Shown here: piece by piece, positions 38,939-48,500 of the stretch
Position numbering within the stretch: the stretch's first letter is position 1
Layout: the number at the start of each line of letters is the position of its first letter
Assembly (NCBI RefSeq): GCF_007641255.1
Contig: NZ_CP036259.1
Coordinates: 4,900,501-4,964,500 of the forward strand
Direction of reading: 5' to 3'
DNA: 64,000 nt
Source of the DNA: Sporomusa termitida
GTDB taxonomy: Bacteria; Bacillota; Negativicutes; Sporomusales; Sporomusaceae
Notes under the pieces: model-generated
The model's database searches: none
What the model was told of the DNA's origin: nothing
Seen by the model: only the letters and a program-made list of their open reading frames with translations
Translations under genes and position numbers: made by a program

Positions 38939-39745
38939 ATGAAAAATGTATTAACAATTGCCGGTTCCGATTCCAGCGGCGGGGCTGGTATTCAGGCCGA
39001 CCTCAAAACCTTTGCTGCCCATGGGGTATACGGGATGAGTGTCATTACCGCGATTACTGCACAAAATACCCAGGGGGTATTTGCGGTTCAGGATGTTACG
39101 CCAGCTATTATCGCCCAACAGCTTGATGCAATTTTTGATGATATTGAGGTGGCTGCCGTTAAAATCGGCATGGTATCTCAAGTCGAGACTATTAAAGTGA
39201 TTGCAGCCAAACTAAAGGAATATGGCGCTAAAAATATTGTCGTCGATCCGGTTATGATCTCCAAAAGCGGCTATCATTTACTGAATCCGGCCGCTGAGAG
39301 TACGCTGGTTGCGTATTTACTGCCCCTGGCGGCGATTGTGACCCCCAATATACCTGAAGCAGAGGTAATTACCGGTCAGTCAATCACTACCCTTGCCGAT
39401 ATGGAAACCGCAGCCCGGGCGATTTTGGGCCTGGGACCGCAGAGTGTGCTGCTGAAAGGCGGACACCTGAACGGTGATGCGACCGATGTCTTATTTGACG
39501 GCAGCCAGTCAGCCTATTTGCCGTCACGGCGGATTAGCACCAAGAATACCCATGGCACAGGTTGTACTCTTTCCTCGGCCATTGCAGCCAACATCGGCCG
39601 GGGGCTGCCGGTGGCGGCTGCGGTAAAAGCGGCCAAAGAATACATAACAACGGCGATTGAACATTCTTTGTCTGTGGGCAAAGGCGTGGGGCCTACGCAT
39701 CATTTTTACAGCCTGTATAAGCAGGCCGGCATGTTGGAAGAATAG
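38939..39745 (+). CDS. thiD: Hydroxymethylpyrimidine/phosphomethylpyrimidine kinase
   Basis: A 268-residue ribokinase-fold enzyme that phosphorylates HMP and then HMP-P to HMP-PP for thiamine synthesis. The N-terminal IAGSDSSGGAGIQADLKTF binds the pyrimidine, DPVMISKSGYHLL near 102 and the anion-hole/catalytic TKNTHGTGCTLSSAIAA near 203 (catalytic Cys) are intact. Start ATG 38939 after GGTGAGG. The TPP riboswitch upstream gives feedback control. No other thi gene is beside it. Confidence 0.95.
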   Translation: MKNVLTIAGSDSSGGAGIQADLKTFAAHGVYGMSVITAITAQNTQGVFAVQDVTPAIIAQQLDAIFDDIEVAAVKIGMVSQVETIKVIAAKLKEYGAKNIVVDPVMISKSGYHLLNPAAESTLVAYLLPLAAIVTPNIPEAEVITGQSITTLADMETAARAILGLGPQSVLLKGGHLNGDATDVLFDGSQSAYLPSRRISTKNTHGTGCTLSSAIAANIGRGLPVAAAVKAAKEYITTAIEHSLSVGKGVGPTHHFYSLYKQAGMLEE

Positions 39746-39812
39746 TGTAATGCTTGCAGGGGAAAGCGGCGTTGCTGATTGGCTGACCAGTCTGGCTGCC
39801 GCATGGTTAAGG

Positions 39813-40499
39813 CTAGATGTGCTTGCGGGTTAAAGGACTTTGGGGCCGGGGTATTGATTTGGCAACAGGAGTAACCTCTGTTTCCAGCTCCGCCGTTGTT
39901 TCCAGGTCGCTCTGCACAGGTGGCAGCGGTGTTTGTGACGGGGTGGGTGGTGGCTGGGGGGTAATTCCTGCCGGCGGGGGGCCAAAGCAGGAAGTAGTGC
40001 TGCAGCGGTTGAAGAGTGTTTGGCGGAGTGCTTCCAGCACAACAATCTGCTCGGCGGTAGCGCATTGGTCATCGGCAGAGGGTGAGAGGCAGTTTGTCAC
40101 AAGCTTTACTATATCAATGGGGGCGCAGGTAATGCTGAGAAGTTCGCTGCTGAAAGCAATTTTACAGCAGAGCAGCTCGTTAAGCATGTCGATCAGTGTG
40201 CCTGCCCGGTCATAACGGATCACGGACCGCTCGAAGATTTCAAATGGTACGCCGGGAGTACGCTGAATTTCTTCCGAGGCGCCGACCAGCAGCCGGTAAG
40301 AAGCAACAAGTGAGGAATAGTTGGGGATAACAGCATTGATATCAGCTAACAGGGTATTAATAATTGAAATATTGTCGCTGGTCGTGCTGGTCGTGGTGTT
40401 GGTGGTAGTTGTTGTACTGTCGGTGGTATTAGTGTCAGTGTTAGTGGTAGAACTGGTATTGTTGCAGGTGTTGGTACAAGTGTTGGTAATAACCGCCAT
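39813..40499 (-). CDS. Thr/Asn-rich low-complexity protein of unknown function, possible surface or spore-coat protein
   Basis: A 228-residue protein starting at ATG 40499 behind GGAGGGG. Residues 4-42 are almost only Thr, Asn, Ser, Asp and Cys, from reiterated AAC/ACC/ACT codons. Residues about 43-175 form a helical domain with several cysteines (LLCCKIAF, ITCAP, TNCLS, DQCATA, RCSTTSCF). The C-terminal 50 residues are Pro-rich then acidic (PPPTPSQTPLPP). No signal peptide or membrane helix is visible. I do not recognise the family. Cys-containing, Thr/Asn-rich tails recall spore-coat or exosporium proteins, but this is a guess. Confidence 0.6.
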   Translation of the reverse strand: MAVITNTCTNTCNNTSSTTNTDTNTTDSTTTTTNTTTSTTSDNISIINTLLADINAVIPNYSSLVASYRLLVGASEEIQRTPGVPFEIFERSVIRYDRAGTLIDMLNELLCCKIAFSSELLSITCAPIDIVKLVTNCLSPSADDQCATAEQIVVLEALRQTLFNRCSTTSCFGPPPAGITPQPPPTPSQTPLPPVQSDLETTAELETEVTPVAKSIPRPQSPLTRKHI

Positions 40500-40762
40500 T
40501 GTAACCCCTCCTCTCCTGGCAAAGTGCATCTGCAAAGCAAACACTGTACTATATGCCGTATGTTTTTGCCTAAAAAAATATGCCGTTATTAACAAAAAAA
40601 CAATAAGTTATAGCATAAACTGGTAATTTGTATATCGGTTTCTTTGCTTTTTATCTATCATTTTTAAACAGATGGATATGCAGCTTTTTTTTTGCCTGAG
40701 ATCCACTATACTAAAGATATTTTACGGAGATAATTACAGATAAAGGTGGTAAGGAGGCTAAC

Positions 40763-41989
40763 ATGCAGCATGGTCCGTCAATCTATGGAATCTTGTTCAT
40801 ACTGGCGCTTTTTGCTGGGCTAACATGGCTGGGGGTCCGGCTGTTACCTAAATGGCATCCTGTCTATGCCGGTAAGCCGGTTAGGTATGGCTACTGGCTG
40901 GCCACAATCTTATCAATCGGGATTCTGTTCTGCAGCCGCTGGTTACGTACGGCCGGCAGCTTGGCCGGCGAAGGGGTCCGGTATGCCAGTTACGCGGCGT
41001 ATGTGTGGCTGTTTGGGCTGTTGTTCATGCTGGTGGTACTGCTGGCCGGCTATGCTGTCAGACTGCTGGTAAGGAAGTTTAGCCGTCCGCAAACCGGCCA
41101 CCTGGCAACAGAGCCGGCAGCGGGGGGAGTACCGGTTCCGGGCAGGTTAACCCGCCGGCAGTTCTTGCAGGGGGCGGTGGCTGTGGTCCCGGCAGTACCG
41201 CTGGCGGTTACTGCCTATGGGGTGATTGGCGGGGATACAAATATTGTTGTTAACCGGTATACCCTGGCTTTTCCGCAACTGCTGCCGGCGCTGGACGGCT
41301 ATGTTATTGCCCAAATCAGTGACACCCATATTGGCTCATTTTTTGGTATGGATAAACTGGACCGGGTACTGGCCATGGTTAAGCAGGAAAAGCCGCAGCT
41401 ATTGACACTTACCGGCGATTTGGTAGACGATCTGGATTTGCTGTCACCAACAATGGCACGACTGACGGCTTTCCATTCTGAACTGTCGCACGGTATTTTC
41501 TATTGCTGGGGCAACCATGAATACTTCCGGGATATTGGCCGCATTCGCCAGGCTTTGTATGCCAGCCCGGTCACTGTGCTGGAAAACCGCAGCCAGGCAA
41601 TCGGCAACGGGTTGTATCTGGCTGGTGTGGATTATCCCTGGGGCAGAAATAAAGCAGAGCAGGAAGCTAAACGGCGCGATTTTTTTGCTCAGGCTGTGCG
41701 GACAATACCGGCAGAAGCCTTTACTGTCTTGCTGGCCCATCATCCCGATTTTCTGGATAACGCGTTTGCCGCTAACGTGCCCTTGGCTTTAGCCGGGCAT
41801 ACCCATGGCGGCCAGGTGTCGGTTTTTGGTGTTTCGCTGTTGCCGGTGCAATATCGCTACATGCGCGGGCTGTTCCGGCAGCATGGCTCCTACGGCTATG
41901 TCAGTGCCGGCACCGGTCATTGGATGCCGCTAAGAATCGGCTGCCCGGCAGAGGTTAGCCTGTTTACACTCCAGCGGGGAGGCTCATAG
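40763..41989 (+). CDS. Membrane-anchored metallophosphoesterase with Tat-like signal
   Basis: A 408-residue protein with three N-terminal membrane helices (about 5-25, 45-62, 78-100), a twin-arginine-like segment LTRRQFLQGA (about 130-139) before another hydrophobic stretch, and a calcineurin-like phosphoesterase domain (about 175-400). The dimetal motifs are intact: QISDTHIGSFF, LTGDLVDD, CWGNHEYF, LLAHHPDF and LAGHTHGGQ. It resembles YkuE/YaeI-type enzymes that act on phospho-lipids or other phosphate esters outside the membrane. Start ATG 40763 follows AAGGAGG. Confidence 0.88.
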   Translation: MQHGPSIYGILFILALFAGLTWLGVRLLPKWHPVYAGKPVRYGYWLATILSIGILFCSRWLRTAGSLAGEGVRYASYAAYVWLFGLLFMLVVLLAGYAVRLLVRKFSRPQTGHLATEPAAGGVPVPGRLTRRQFLQGAVAVVPAVPLAVTAYGVIGGDTNIVVNRYTLAFPQLLPALDGYVIAQISDTHIGSFFGMDKLDRVLAMVKQEKPQLLTLTGDLVDDLDLLSPTMARLTAFHSELSHGIFYCWGNHEYFRDIGRIRQALYASPVTVLENRSQAIGNGLYLAGVDYPWGRNKAEQEAKRRDFFAQAVRTIPAEAFTVLLAHHPDFLDNAFAANVPLALAGHTHGGQVSVFGVSLLPVQYRYMRGLFRQHGSYGYVSAGTGHWMPLRIGCPAEVSLFTLQRGGS

Positions 41990-42007
41990 CGATGGCGCGG
42001 TGGTTTT

Positions 42008-42535
42008 ATGAAGCAGGTACCTGATATTATTGACTATGACCTGAAAATTTTATTTATCGGCTTTAACCCCGGCCTCAGGTCCGCCGCAACGGGGCATCAC
42101 TTTGCCGGCTATTCGAATAAGTTTTGGAAGCTGCTAGCCGCGGCCGGTCTTACACCCTACCGGTTCCGGCCGGAAGAAGACCGGGCCTTGCTGGCTGTAG
42201 GTCTGGGAGTCACCAATATCGTAGCCCGCCCCAGCCGGGCTGCCGCTGAGATTACCAAAGCGGAATATCAGGCCGGGAAGGAAATTCTGGCCGCTAAGCT
42301 CAGCCTGTACAGACCCCGGCTTGCCTGCTTTGCGGGAGTGGGAGTATACAAGGAGTTTGCCGGGCGGTCCAATATCAAATGCGGCCGGCAGCCGGTGCCA
42401 ACGGTGGCAGGGGTAACTGATTTTGTTGTGCCGTCTCCCAGCGGGTTAACGCGGATTGTGTTTGCCGAGCAGTTGGCTTATTATCAGGAACTGGCGCGGC
42501 TCCTGGCGTGTTCAACTCAGTTGGAAGAACGATAA
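42008..42535 (+). CDS. mug: G/U mismatch-specific DNA glycosylase (Mug/TDG family)
   Basis: A 175-residue uracil-DNA-glycosylase-superfamily protein. Motif 1 LFIGFNPGLRSAATGHHFAG (about 15-34) has the catalytic Asn of Mug, NKFWKLLAAAGL follows, and motif 2 VVPSPSGLTR (about 139-148) is the DNA-intercalating NPSGLN-like loop. It removes uracil or ethenocytosine opposite guanine. It starts 18 bases after the phosphoesterase gene, with GGTGG close to the ATG, and is probably co-transcribed with it. Confidence 0.88.
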   Translation: MKQVPDIIDYDLKILFIGFNPGLRSAATGHHFAGYSNKFWKLLAAAGLTPYRFRPEEDRALLAVGLGVTNIVARPSRAAAEITKAEYQAGKEILAAKLSLYRPRLACFAGVGVYKEFAGRSNIKCGRQPVPTVAGVTDFVVPSPSGLTRIVFAEQLAYYQELARLLACSTQLEER

Positions 42536-42655
42536 TGCCCATGAGGGCAGGACGATAGTGATGAAAATTTGACATGAACATTAGGAAAAAGGATGAGGCC
42601 GGCGTTTAGCGGCGAAAATGTCTGCTTATCTCATAAATTCAGCTGTTGGCGCTGC

Positions 42656-42684
42656 TTGGCTGCCATTTAAAAGTTAAGTATAAT
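42656..42684 (+). promoter_or_regulatory. Promoter of the orphan binding-protein gene
   Basis: TTGGCT 42656-42661 and TATAAT 42679-42684 with a 17-base spacer, 40 bases upstream of the start codon. Confidence 0.65.
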
Positions 42685-42724
42685 TATGAATAGATTATGC
42701 AGATGAGAGGGGTACGTACATATT

Positions 42725-43504
42725 ATGTCAAAAAAATGGCTTACATTTATTGTTTTGGCCCTGTTTGTACTGACTGTAGGCTTAACCGGCTGCGGCGGCA
42801 GCCAGCAGGCTCAGCCGGCGGCGGCAAAAGTCCTTAAAGTTGGGGCTGAGGCGACGTTCCCGCCTTTTGAATTCCAGGACGAACAAAGCAAAGATTATGT
42901 TGGGTTTGACGTGGATCTGATGAAGGCGATTGGTAAGCAGATGGGCGTGGAAGTACAGATTGTTAACACCGCTTTTGACGGTCTGATTCCTGCGCTGGAG
43001 AGCGGACAGATTGACGTTATTGCATCAGCGATGACTATTACCGATGAACGGGCGCAAAAAGTCAGCTTCTCTCAACCCTATTACAAATCCGGTTTATCGA
43101 TTATTGTAAAAGCCGACAATAATGACATTAAAGCCTTTAAAGACCTGGAAGGCAAACGGATTGCCGTACAGATCGGCACTACCGGCGCTGAAGCAGCTAG
43201 AAGAATTACAGACGCCAAGGTCCGTGAGTTTAACAGTGCCTCGGAAGCCTTCCTGGAGTTAAAGGCCGGCGGCGCTGATGCTGTTGTCAACGATCTGCCT
43301 GTCAATGAGTATTATCTGGCTAAGGGCGGCAGTAAAGACGCTAAACTGGTGGGTGAGGTTCTCAGTGCAGAAGAGTACGGTGTGGCTGTTACTAAGAAAA
43401 ACACCGAACTGGCCGAAAAGATTAATAAAGCCTTAGAGGATATCAAGCAAAATGGCGAATATGCTAAAATCTACGAAAAATGGTTTGGCAGGAAGCCGCA
43501 ATAA
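42725..43504 (+). CDS. Amino-acid ABC transporter substrate-binding lipoprotein, orphan
   Basis: A 259-residue family 3 binding protein with lipobox GLTGCGGSQ (Cys near 23). LKVGAEATFPPFEFQDEQSK and GFDVDLMKAIGKQMGVEV are ligand-pocket segments of the glutamine/arginine branch (GlnH/ArtP-like), and GQIDVIASAMTITDERAQKV is typical. It would bind a polar amino acid at the cell surface. Unlike the operon at 19189-21387, no permease or ATPase gene follows: a terminator sits 11 bases after the stop. It may share another transporter or act as a sensor ligand-binding protein. Confidence 0.87.
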   Translation: MSKKWLTFIVLALFVLTVGLTGCGGSQQAQPAAAKVLKVGAEATFPPFEFQDEQSKDYVGFDVDLMKAIGKQMGVEVQIVNTAFDGLIPALESGQIDVIASAMTITDERAQKVSFSQPYYKSGLSIIVKADNNDIKAFKDLEGKRIAVQIGTTGAEAARRITDAKVREFNSASEAFLELKAGGADAVVNDLPVNEYYLAKGGSKDAKLVGEVLSAEEYGVAVTKKNTELAEKINKALEDIKQNGEYAKIYEKWFGRKPQ

Positions 43505-43514
43505 TTATCAATCT

Positions 43515-43554
43515 AGCTGTACCAGTCTAAGCCGCTGGTACAGCTTTTCCTTTT
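43515..43554 (+). terminator. Terminator after the orphan binding protein
   Basis: AGCTGTACCAG 43515-43525 pairs with CTGGTACAGCT 43535-43545, followed by TTTCCTTTT. Confidence 0.85.
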
Positions 43555-43680
43555 ATGGCAGGTATAATGCCGTTTTTGTCCAATTCCTATTAAAAGCAAA
43601 GTCGATATAATAAGCAATCATTGTCCTGCCGGTGTATTGGTTATGGGGATAAGACCCCGGGAACTGTGAGGAGGCGACAA

Positions 43681-43882
43681 TTGCTTGAAAAAAATACTGT
43701 TGGTGGTCAGGTGGTTTTCACCGGCTCCGGCTCAATTACTGCGTTAAAATCAGTGAAAGCCGAACGGCTGATTTTGACGCCTGAGCAGTAACTGCCTGCA
43801 AGGGCCTACCCGAGTTAAGCCGGTAACGGTCACGGCTGAACAAATGGCCGGTGTACTGAAACAGGTACACAGCGGGTTATAA
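43681..43882 (+). pseudogene. Possible gene remnant with a good ribosome site
   Basis: TTG 43681 follows GAGGAGG at six bases and opens a 36-residue frame (KNTVGGQVVFTGSGSITALK, then a stop at 43789-43791). From about 43814 another frame encodes RVKPVTVTAEQMAGVLKQVH, Ser-Gly-Leu and a stop at 43880, which reads like a normal protein C-terminus. Start and end without a middle suggest an internally deleted gene. The first part faintly recalls iron-dependent alcohol dehydrogenases; I do not press this. Confidence 0.35.
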
Positions 43883-43981
43883 TTTTACAATTATAACCAG
43901 AAGGAAAGCTGTTTGACAGCGGCGAAATTATATTGCAGATTCTGTCTAGACAGGAACCTTGGGGAAAGGCAGGGATGATAT

Positions 43982-45580
43982 ATGCTTGATATATACCGTC
44001 TGAACGCCTATCTAACGGCACTTCATGATACCGCGATGACTTTAATGAACCATCTTGATATTCAGGAATTGCTGGAAAGTATGGTGGGCCGGGCTGGGGA
44101 ACTTGTTGGCACTAAGAACGGTTATATTGCCCTGCAGGACGAAGCCGACGGCAGCTTTACCCTTAAGGTTACTGCCGGCTTTTATACCCGCTATCTTGGC
44201 ATGGTGATTACACCCGGGGATGGCGTTATGGGGCAGGTCCTGCTGCATGGTGACACCTGTATCATTAATAATTATACTGCCTGGTGCCACCGCAAGCAGG
44301 GTCCTGAATACAATGTTCTCAGGGCCGTAATGGGAATGCCGCTCAAAGCCGGCGGAGACCTGGTGGGCATTATTGGCCTGGCCTACGATGAGCCCAAAGA
44401 ATTTGGTCAAGAGGAAGCTGCTGTACTCAGCCGGTTTGCTGATCTGGCATCCATCGCTCTTACCAATGCCACCCTGTATACGGCATTGCAGCAGGAACTG
44501 GCCGAGCGCAGGAAGATTGAGAAAAAGCTAAGGTATATGAGTTATCACGATGCCCTCACCGGGTTATACAACAGGACGTTTTTTAAGCGGGAAATGGGAC
44601 GGTTTGAGCGTTCCGGCCACAAGCCTGTTGCCATTATTTTATGTGATGTGGACGGTCTTAAACTGATCAATGATACCCTAGGGCACGAGCAGGGGGATCT
44701 GCTGCTGGATGCGGTCGCCGGGGTCATAAAAGCCAGTGTCCGTTCCCGTGATATTGTTGCCAGGATTGGCGGCGATGAATTCGCTATTTTGCTGCCGGAT
44801 ACGGACAATAAGCGGGTAGGGTCCATCTGCAGCCGGATACGCAGGGCCGTCGATGCGTATAATGCCGGGCATCTGGAGCTGCCGCTCAGTATGTCGCTGG
44901 GCTTTGCCGTCAGGGACGGCAGTGTAGCGGGTACCGGTACCATGAATGAGCTGTTCCGGGAAGCTGATGATAATATGTACCGGGAAAAACTGCACCGGAG
45001 CCGTAATACCCGCACGGCAATTGTGAAGGCTTTATTGAAAGCCCTGGAGGTTCGCGATTTTATTACCGAGGGCCATGGGGACCGGCTGCAGGCCTGGGCG
45101 GCAGAGCTGGCTGCAGCCCTTGATTTAACTGAACGGCGCACAAATGATATTAAATTGCTGGCTCAGTTCCATGATATCGGGAAAGTGGGGATACCGGACC
45201 GGCTTCTGTTTAAGCCAGGCCTGTTAACGCCGGAAGAGCATCTGGAGGTGCAGCGGCACGCCGATATCGGCTACCGGATTGCCCAGTCGATCTCCGATCT
45301 GCTTCCTATTGCCGATTTCATTTTAAAACACCATGAATGGTGGAACGGCAGGGGTTATCCGATTGGTCTGAAAGGTGAGGAAATTCCCCTGGAATGCCGG
45401 ATTTTGGCCATTATTGATGCCTATGATGCGATGACCAGTGACCGGCCATACCGTAAAGCCCTGCAGCCTGATGCGGCCCTGACGGAACTGAGGCAGCAGG
45501 CCGGCAGCCAGTTTGATCCGGAGCTTACGGCAATTTTTTGTGAGCTTATCGTAAAGCACTTTAGGAGGGACGGCGTTTGA
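43982..45580 (+). CDS. GAF-GGDEF-HD-GYP bifunctional c-di-GMP protein
   Basis: A 532-residue cytoplasmic signalling protein with three domains: GAF (about 20-165), GGDEF (about 190-335) and HD-GYP (about 345-525). The GGDEF active site is intact (RIGGDEFAIL), as are the substrate-site DVDGLKLINDTLGH and SYHDALTGLYNR segments, so it can probably make c-di-GMP. The HD-GYP motifs are also complete (EGHGDR, FHDIGKVGIPD, HHEWWNGRGYP, AIIDAYDAMTSDRPYR), so it can probably degrade it. The GAF ligand may decide which activity dominates. Its stop overlaps the TTG of addB by four bases (TTGA), so it is translationally coupled to DNA-repair genes, an unexpected pairing. Confidence 0.92.
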   Translation: MLDIYRLNAYLTALHDTAMTLMNHLDIQELLESMVGRAGELVGTKNGYIALQDEADGSFTLKVTAGFYTRYLGMVITPGDGVMGQVLLHGDTCIINNYTAWCHRKQGPEYNVLRAVMGMPLKAGGDLVGIIGLAYDEPKEFGQEEAAVLSRFADLASIALTNATLYTALQQELAERRKIEKKLRYMSYHDALTGLYNRTFFKREMGRFERSGHKPVAIILCDVDGLKLINDTLGHEQGDLLLDAVAGVIKASVRSRDIVARIGGDEFAILLPDTDNKRVGSICSRIRRAVDAYNAGHLELPLSMSLGFAVRDGSVAGTGTMNELFREADDNMYREKLHRSRNTRTAIVKALLKALEVRDFITEGHGDRLQAWAAELAAALDLTERRTNDIKLLAQFHDIGKVGIPDRLLFKPGLLTPEEHLEVQRHADIGYRIAQSISDLLPIADFILKHHEWWNGRGYPIGLKGEEIPLECRILAIIDAYDAMTSDRPYRKALQPDAALTELRQQAGSQFDPELTAIFCELIVKHFRRDGV

Positions 45581-48500
45581 CTCTTAAACTAATCCTGGGC
45601 CGGGCCGGCTATGGCAAGACCTGGCAGTGTTTTGATGCTGTTTTATCCCGGCTGGCCGAATCGCCTGATGGCCGGCCGCTTATTTTTATTGTCCCGGAAC
45701 AGGCTACCTATGAGGTCGAGCGGGCTCTGGCTTCCGCCTGCCCGGCTAGCGGGTTTGTGCGGGCCTATGTTCTCGGCTTCCGCCGGCTGGCCCACCGGGT
45801 GCTGAATGAGACGGGGGGGGCCGTCAGGCCTCATATTTCCGAACTAGGCAAGCGGATGGTCTTTCGCCGCCTGTTAATGGAACACAAAGCCAGCCTAAGA
45901 CTGCTTACCCGGGCGGCTGCCGAAAAAAGCTTTGCCGAAACCATTGAAGGCTTGGTTAAAGAGTGTAAGACCTATAAGATCAGCCCGGCTATGCTGGCGG
46001 CGGCGGCTGAGCAGGAGCGGCTGGACAGTCCGGCGCTGGCCGGCAAGCTCCACGATGTAGCCCTGCTGTACCAGGGGTTTGAAAATTTTTTGGCCGAACG
46101 GTATATCGACCCCGAGGACTTCCTTAACCTTTTGGCCGAAAAGATTCCCGCATCAGGGCTTTTAGCTCAGTCTGAGGTGTGGATCGACGGCTTTAGCTGG
46201 TTTACGCCCCAGGAATATGCAGTCCTGGAGGCCTTGCTGCAAGCTGCGGCAAGTGTTACGGTTACCCTTTGCCTGGACCGGCCTGACAATCCCTTTAACA
46301 CCCGGGAAGAAGCGCTGTTTCACCGGCAATGGCAAACATATGAGAAATTGAAAACAACGGCCGCAAAGCTAAAGGTGCCGGTAAGTCAGCAAGAATTAGC
46401 CAGGCCGCACCGTTTTGAAAAAAGGTCGTTAGCCGCCATTGAACAGAATTTCTTTGGCGGGCGTAAAGCCGGGGCAGCAGGAGTCCGGAATAACGGCAGC
46501 GGCTTTATGCTGGCTGAGGCCGCTAACCGGCGGGTTGAAGCTGAGGCCATTGCCTGTGAAATGATCAGATTAAGCCGCGAAGAAGGCCTGCGGTGGCGGG
46601 ATATGGCTGTTTTGATTCGTGATACAGACAGTTATGTCGAATTGATGACAACAGTCCTGGCTGACTATGATATTCCGTTTTTCAGTGACGGCAGCCGGCC
46701 GGCTGTGCACCATCCCCTGGCTGAGCTTGTGCGGTCGGCCCTTGAGCTTGTACTGGAAAAATGGAGCTATGAGCCGGTATTTCGCTGCCTTAAAACCGAT
46801 TTGCTGCCGGTAACCCGGGATGAAGTTGATATTCTGGAAAATTACTGTCTGGAGTTTGGCATTCGTGGTTCGCGCTGGACAAGCCTGGAAGCCTGGACAT
46901 TTCGCCGCCGCTTTTCGCTGGCAGAGGACGAGGGGGCCGGTGATGAATTAAGTGAGTCCGGGCAGGCGTATCTGGAACGGGTTAATCACATTCGCCGTCA
47001 GAGTACGGCCGCACTGGTACAGTTTACCGGCCGGCTGCTGCCGGCCGGGCGTCAGGGGTTGCCGCCGGTGGAATTGGCGCAGGCCGTTTATGAACTGTTG
47101 ACAGGCTTGCAGGTACCGGACACGCTGGAGACCTGGGCTGCTGCCGCTGAACGGGACGGGGACCTGGAACAGGCCCGTGAACACCGGCAAATATGGGCCA
47201 AAGTAGTCGATTTGTTTGATCAGATTGTGGATACTTTTGCTGAGCAGCCGTTAACACTGGCGGATTTTGCGGCGATTGTCGGCGAGGGGCTGGAAGGGAC
47301 CAGGCTAAGTCTGATTCCACCCAGTCTGGACTATGTAACCATTGCCGCGCTGGAAAGAACCAGGCGGCTTAATATCAAAGCCGCCTTTGTGCCGGGGGCG
47401 AGCGATGGGGCGCTGCCGCGCCGGCGGCGGGAAGAAGGCCTGCTGACCGATAATGAAAGGGCGCTGTTGACCCGGCTGGGGCTGGAGCTTGGCGGCGGCG
47501 CCGTTGCTGATACTTTTGCGGAGCAGTTTTTGGTCTATACGGCCTTAACCCGGGCCAGCCGCTGGTTGTGGGTGAGCTATTCAATGGCTGATGCAGAGGG
47601 CAAAGCTCAGGGGCCGTCCCCCATTGTACGCCGGCTTAAAGAAATTACCGGTAACCAAGTGCGGGCATTGCCGGTTGAGCCGCCGCCCGGGCAGGAGGCG
47701 CAATATCTGGCCAGATCCGAACGGGCGCTGGCGGCCCTGGCCTGTGCCCTCAGGCTGTATAAGCAGACAGGCCGTATCAGTCCTGCCTGGTGGGATGTCT
47801 ATAACTGGGCCTTGGCTAAAACCAGTCTGCGTCCACAGCTGGCTGCCGCCCTGGGAGGCTTGTTTCATTATAACCAGGTCGAACGGCTGCCGCAGAATCT
47901 CTCAGGCCGGCTCTACCTGAATAATGGAGTGCTGCGCGGCAGTGTCACCCGGTTTGAGGCCTTTCGGGCCTGCCCGTTTAAGCATTTTGCCCAATATGGC
48001 CTGGGGTTAAAGGAGCGGGCTGTTTATCAGCTTAAAGCCCCTGATTTAGGCCAGTTCCTCCATGCCGTCATTAAAGAGTTTGGTGATAAACTGACGGCAA
48101 GCAGGCAGGAATGGGGCGATGTGACACAACCCCAGATCAGCGAGCTGTGCACCGGTATTGTGGCCACCCTGGCCCCTAAACTGCAAAATGAGATCTTGTT
48201 AAGCAGCAAGCAGCATGCCCATTTAGTCACCAGGCTGACCCGGCGGGCTGTCCGGTCCATCAGCCGGCTGGTAGCCTGGGCCCGGGTCAGCAAATTTAAG
48301 CCGTTGGCGTTGGAACAATCCTTCGGGCGCGGCCCCGGTGCCTTGCCGCCGTTGACATTTCCCTTACCGGCCGGCACCTTGGAGGTAGGCGGACAGATTG
48401 ACCGGCTGGATGGGGGTGTGCTTGACGGGCGGCAGTATGCGCTGGTCATTGATTATAAATCCGGCGGCGCCTGGCTTAGCCTGGCCGAGGTCTATTATGG

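Noticed and set aside
40370-40490. CRISPR-like or satellite repeat
   Set aside because: The periodic pattern is AC-rich codon reiteration within a reading frame with a good ribosome site, without spacers.
40321-40626. Plus-strand frame rich in Val/Leu opposite the Thr-rich gene
   Set aside because: It is the antisense reading of Thr/Asn codons; no ribosome site.
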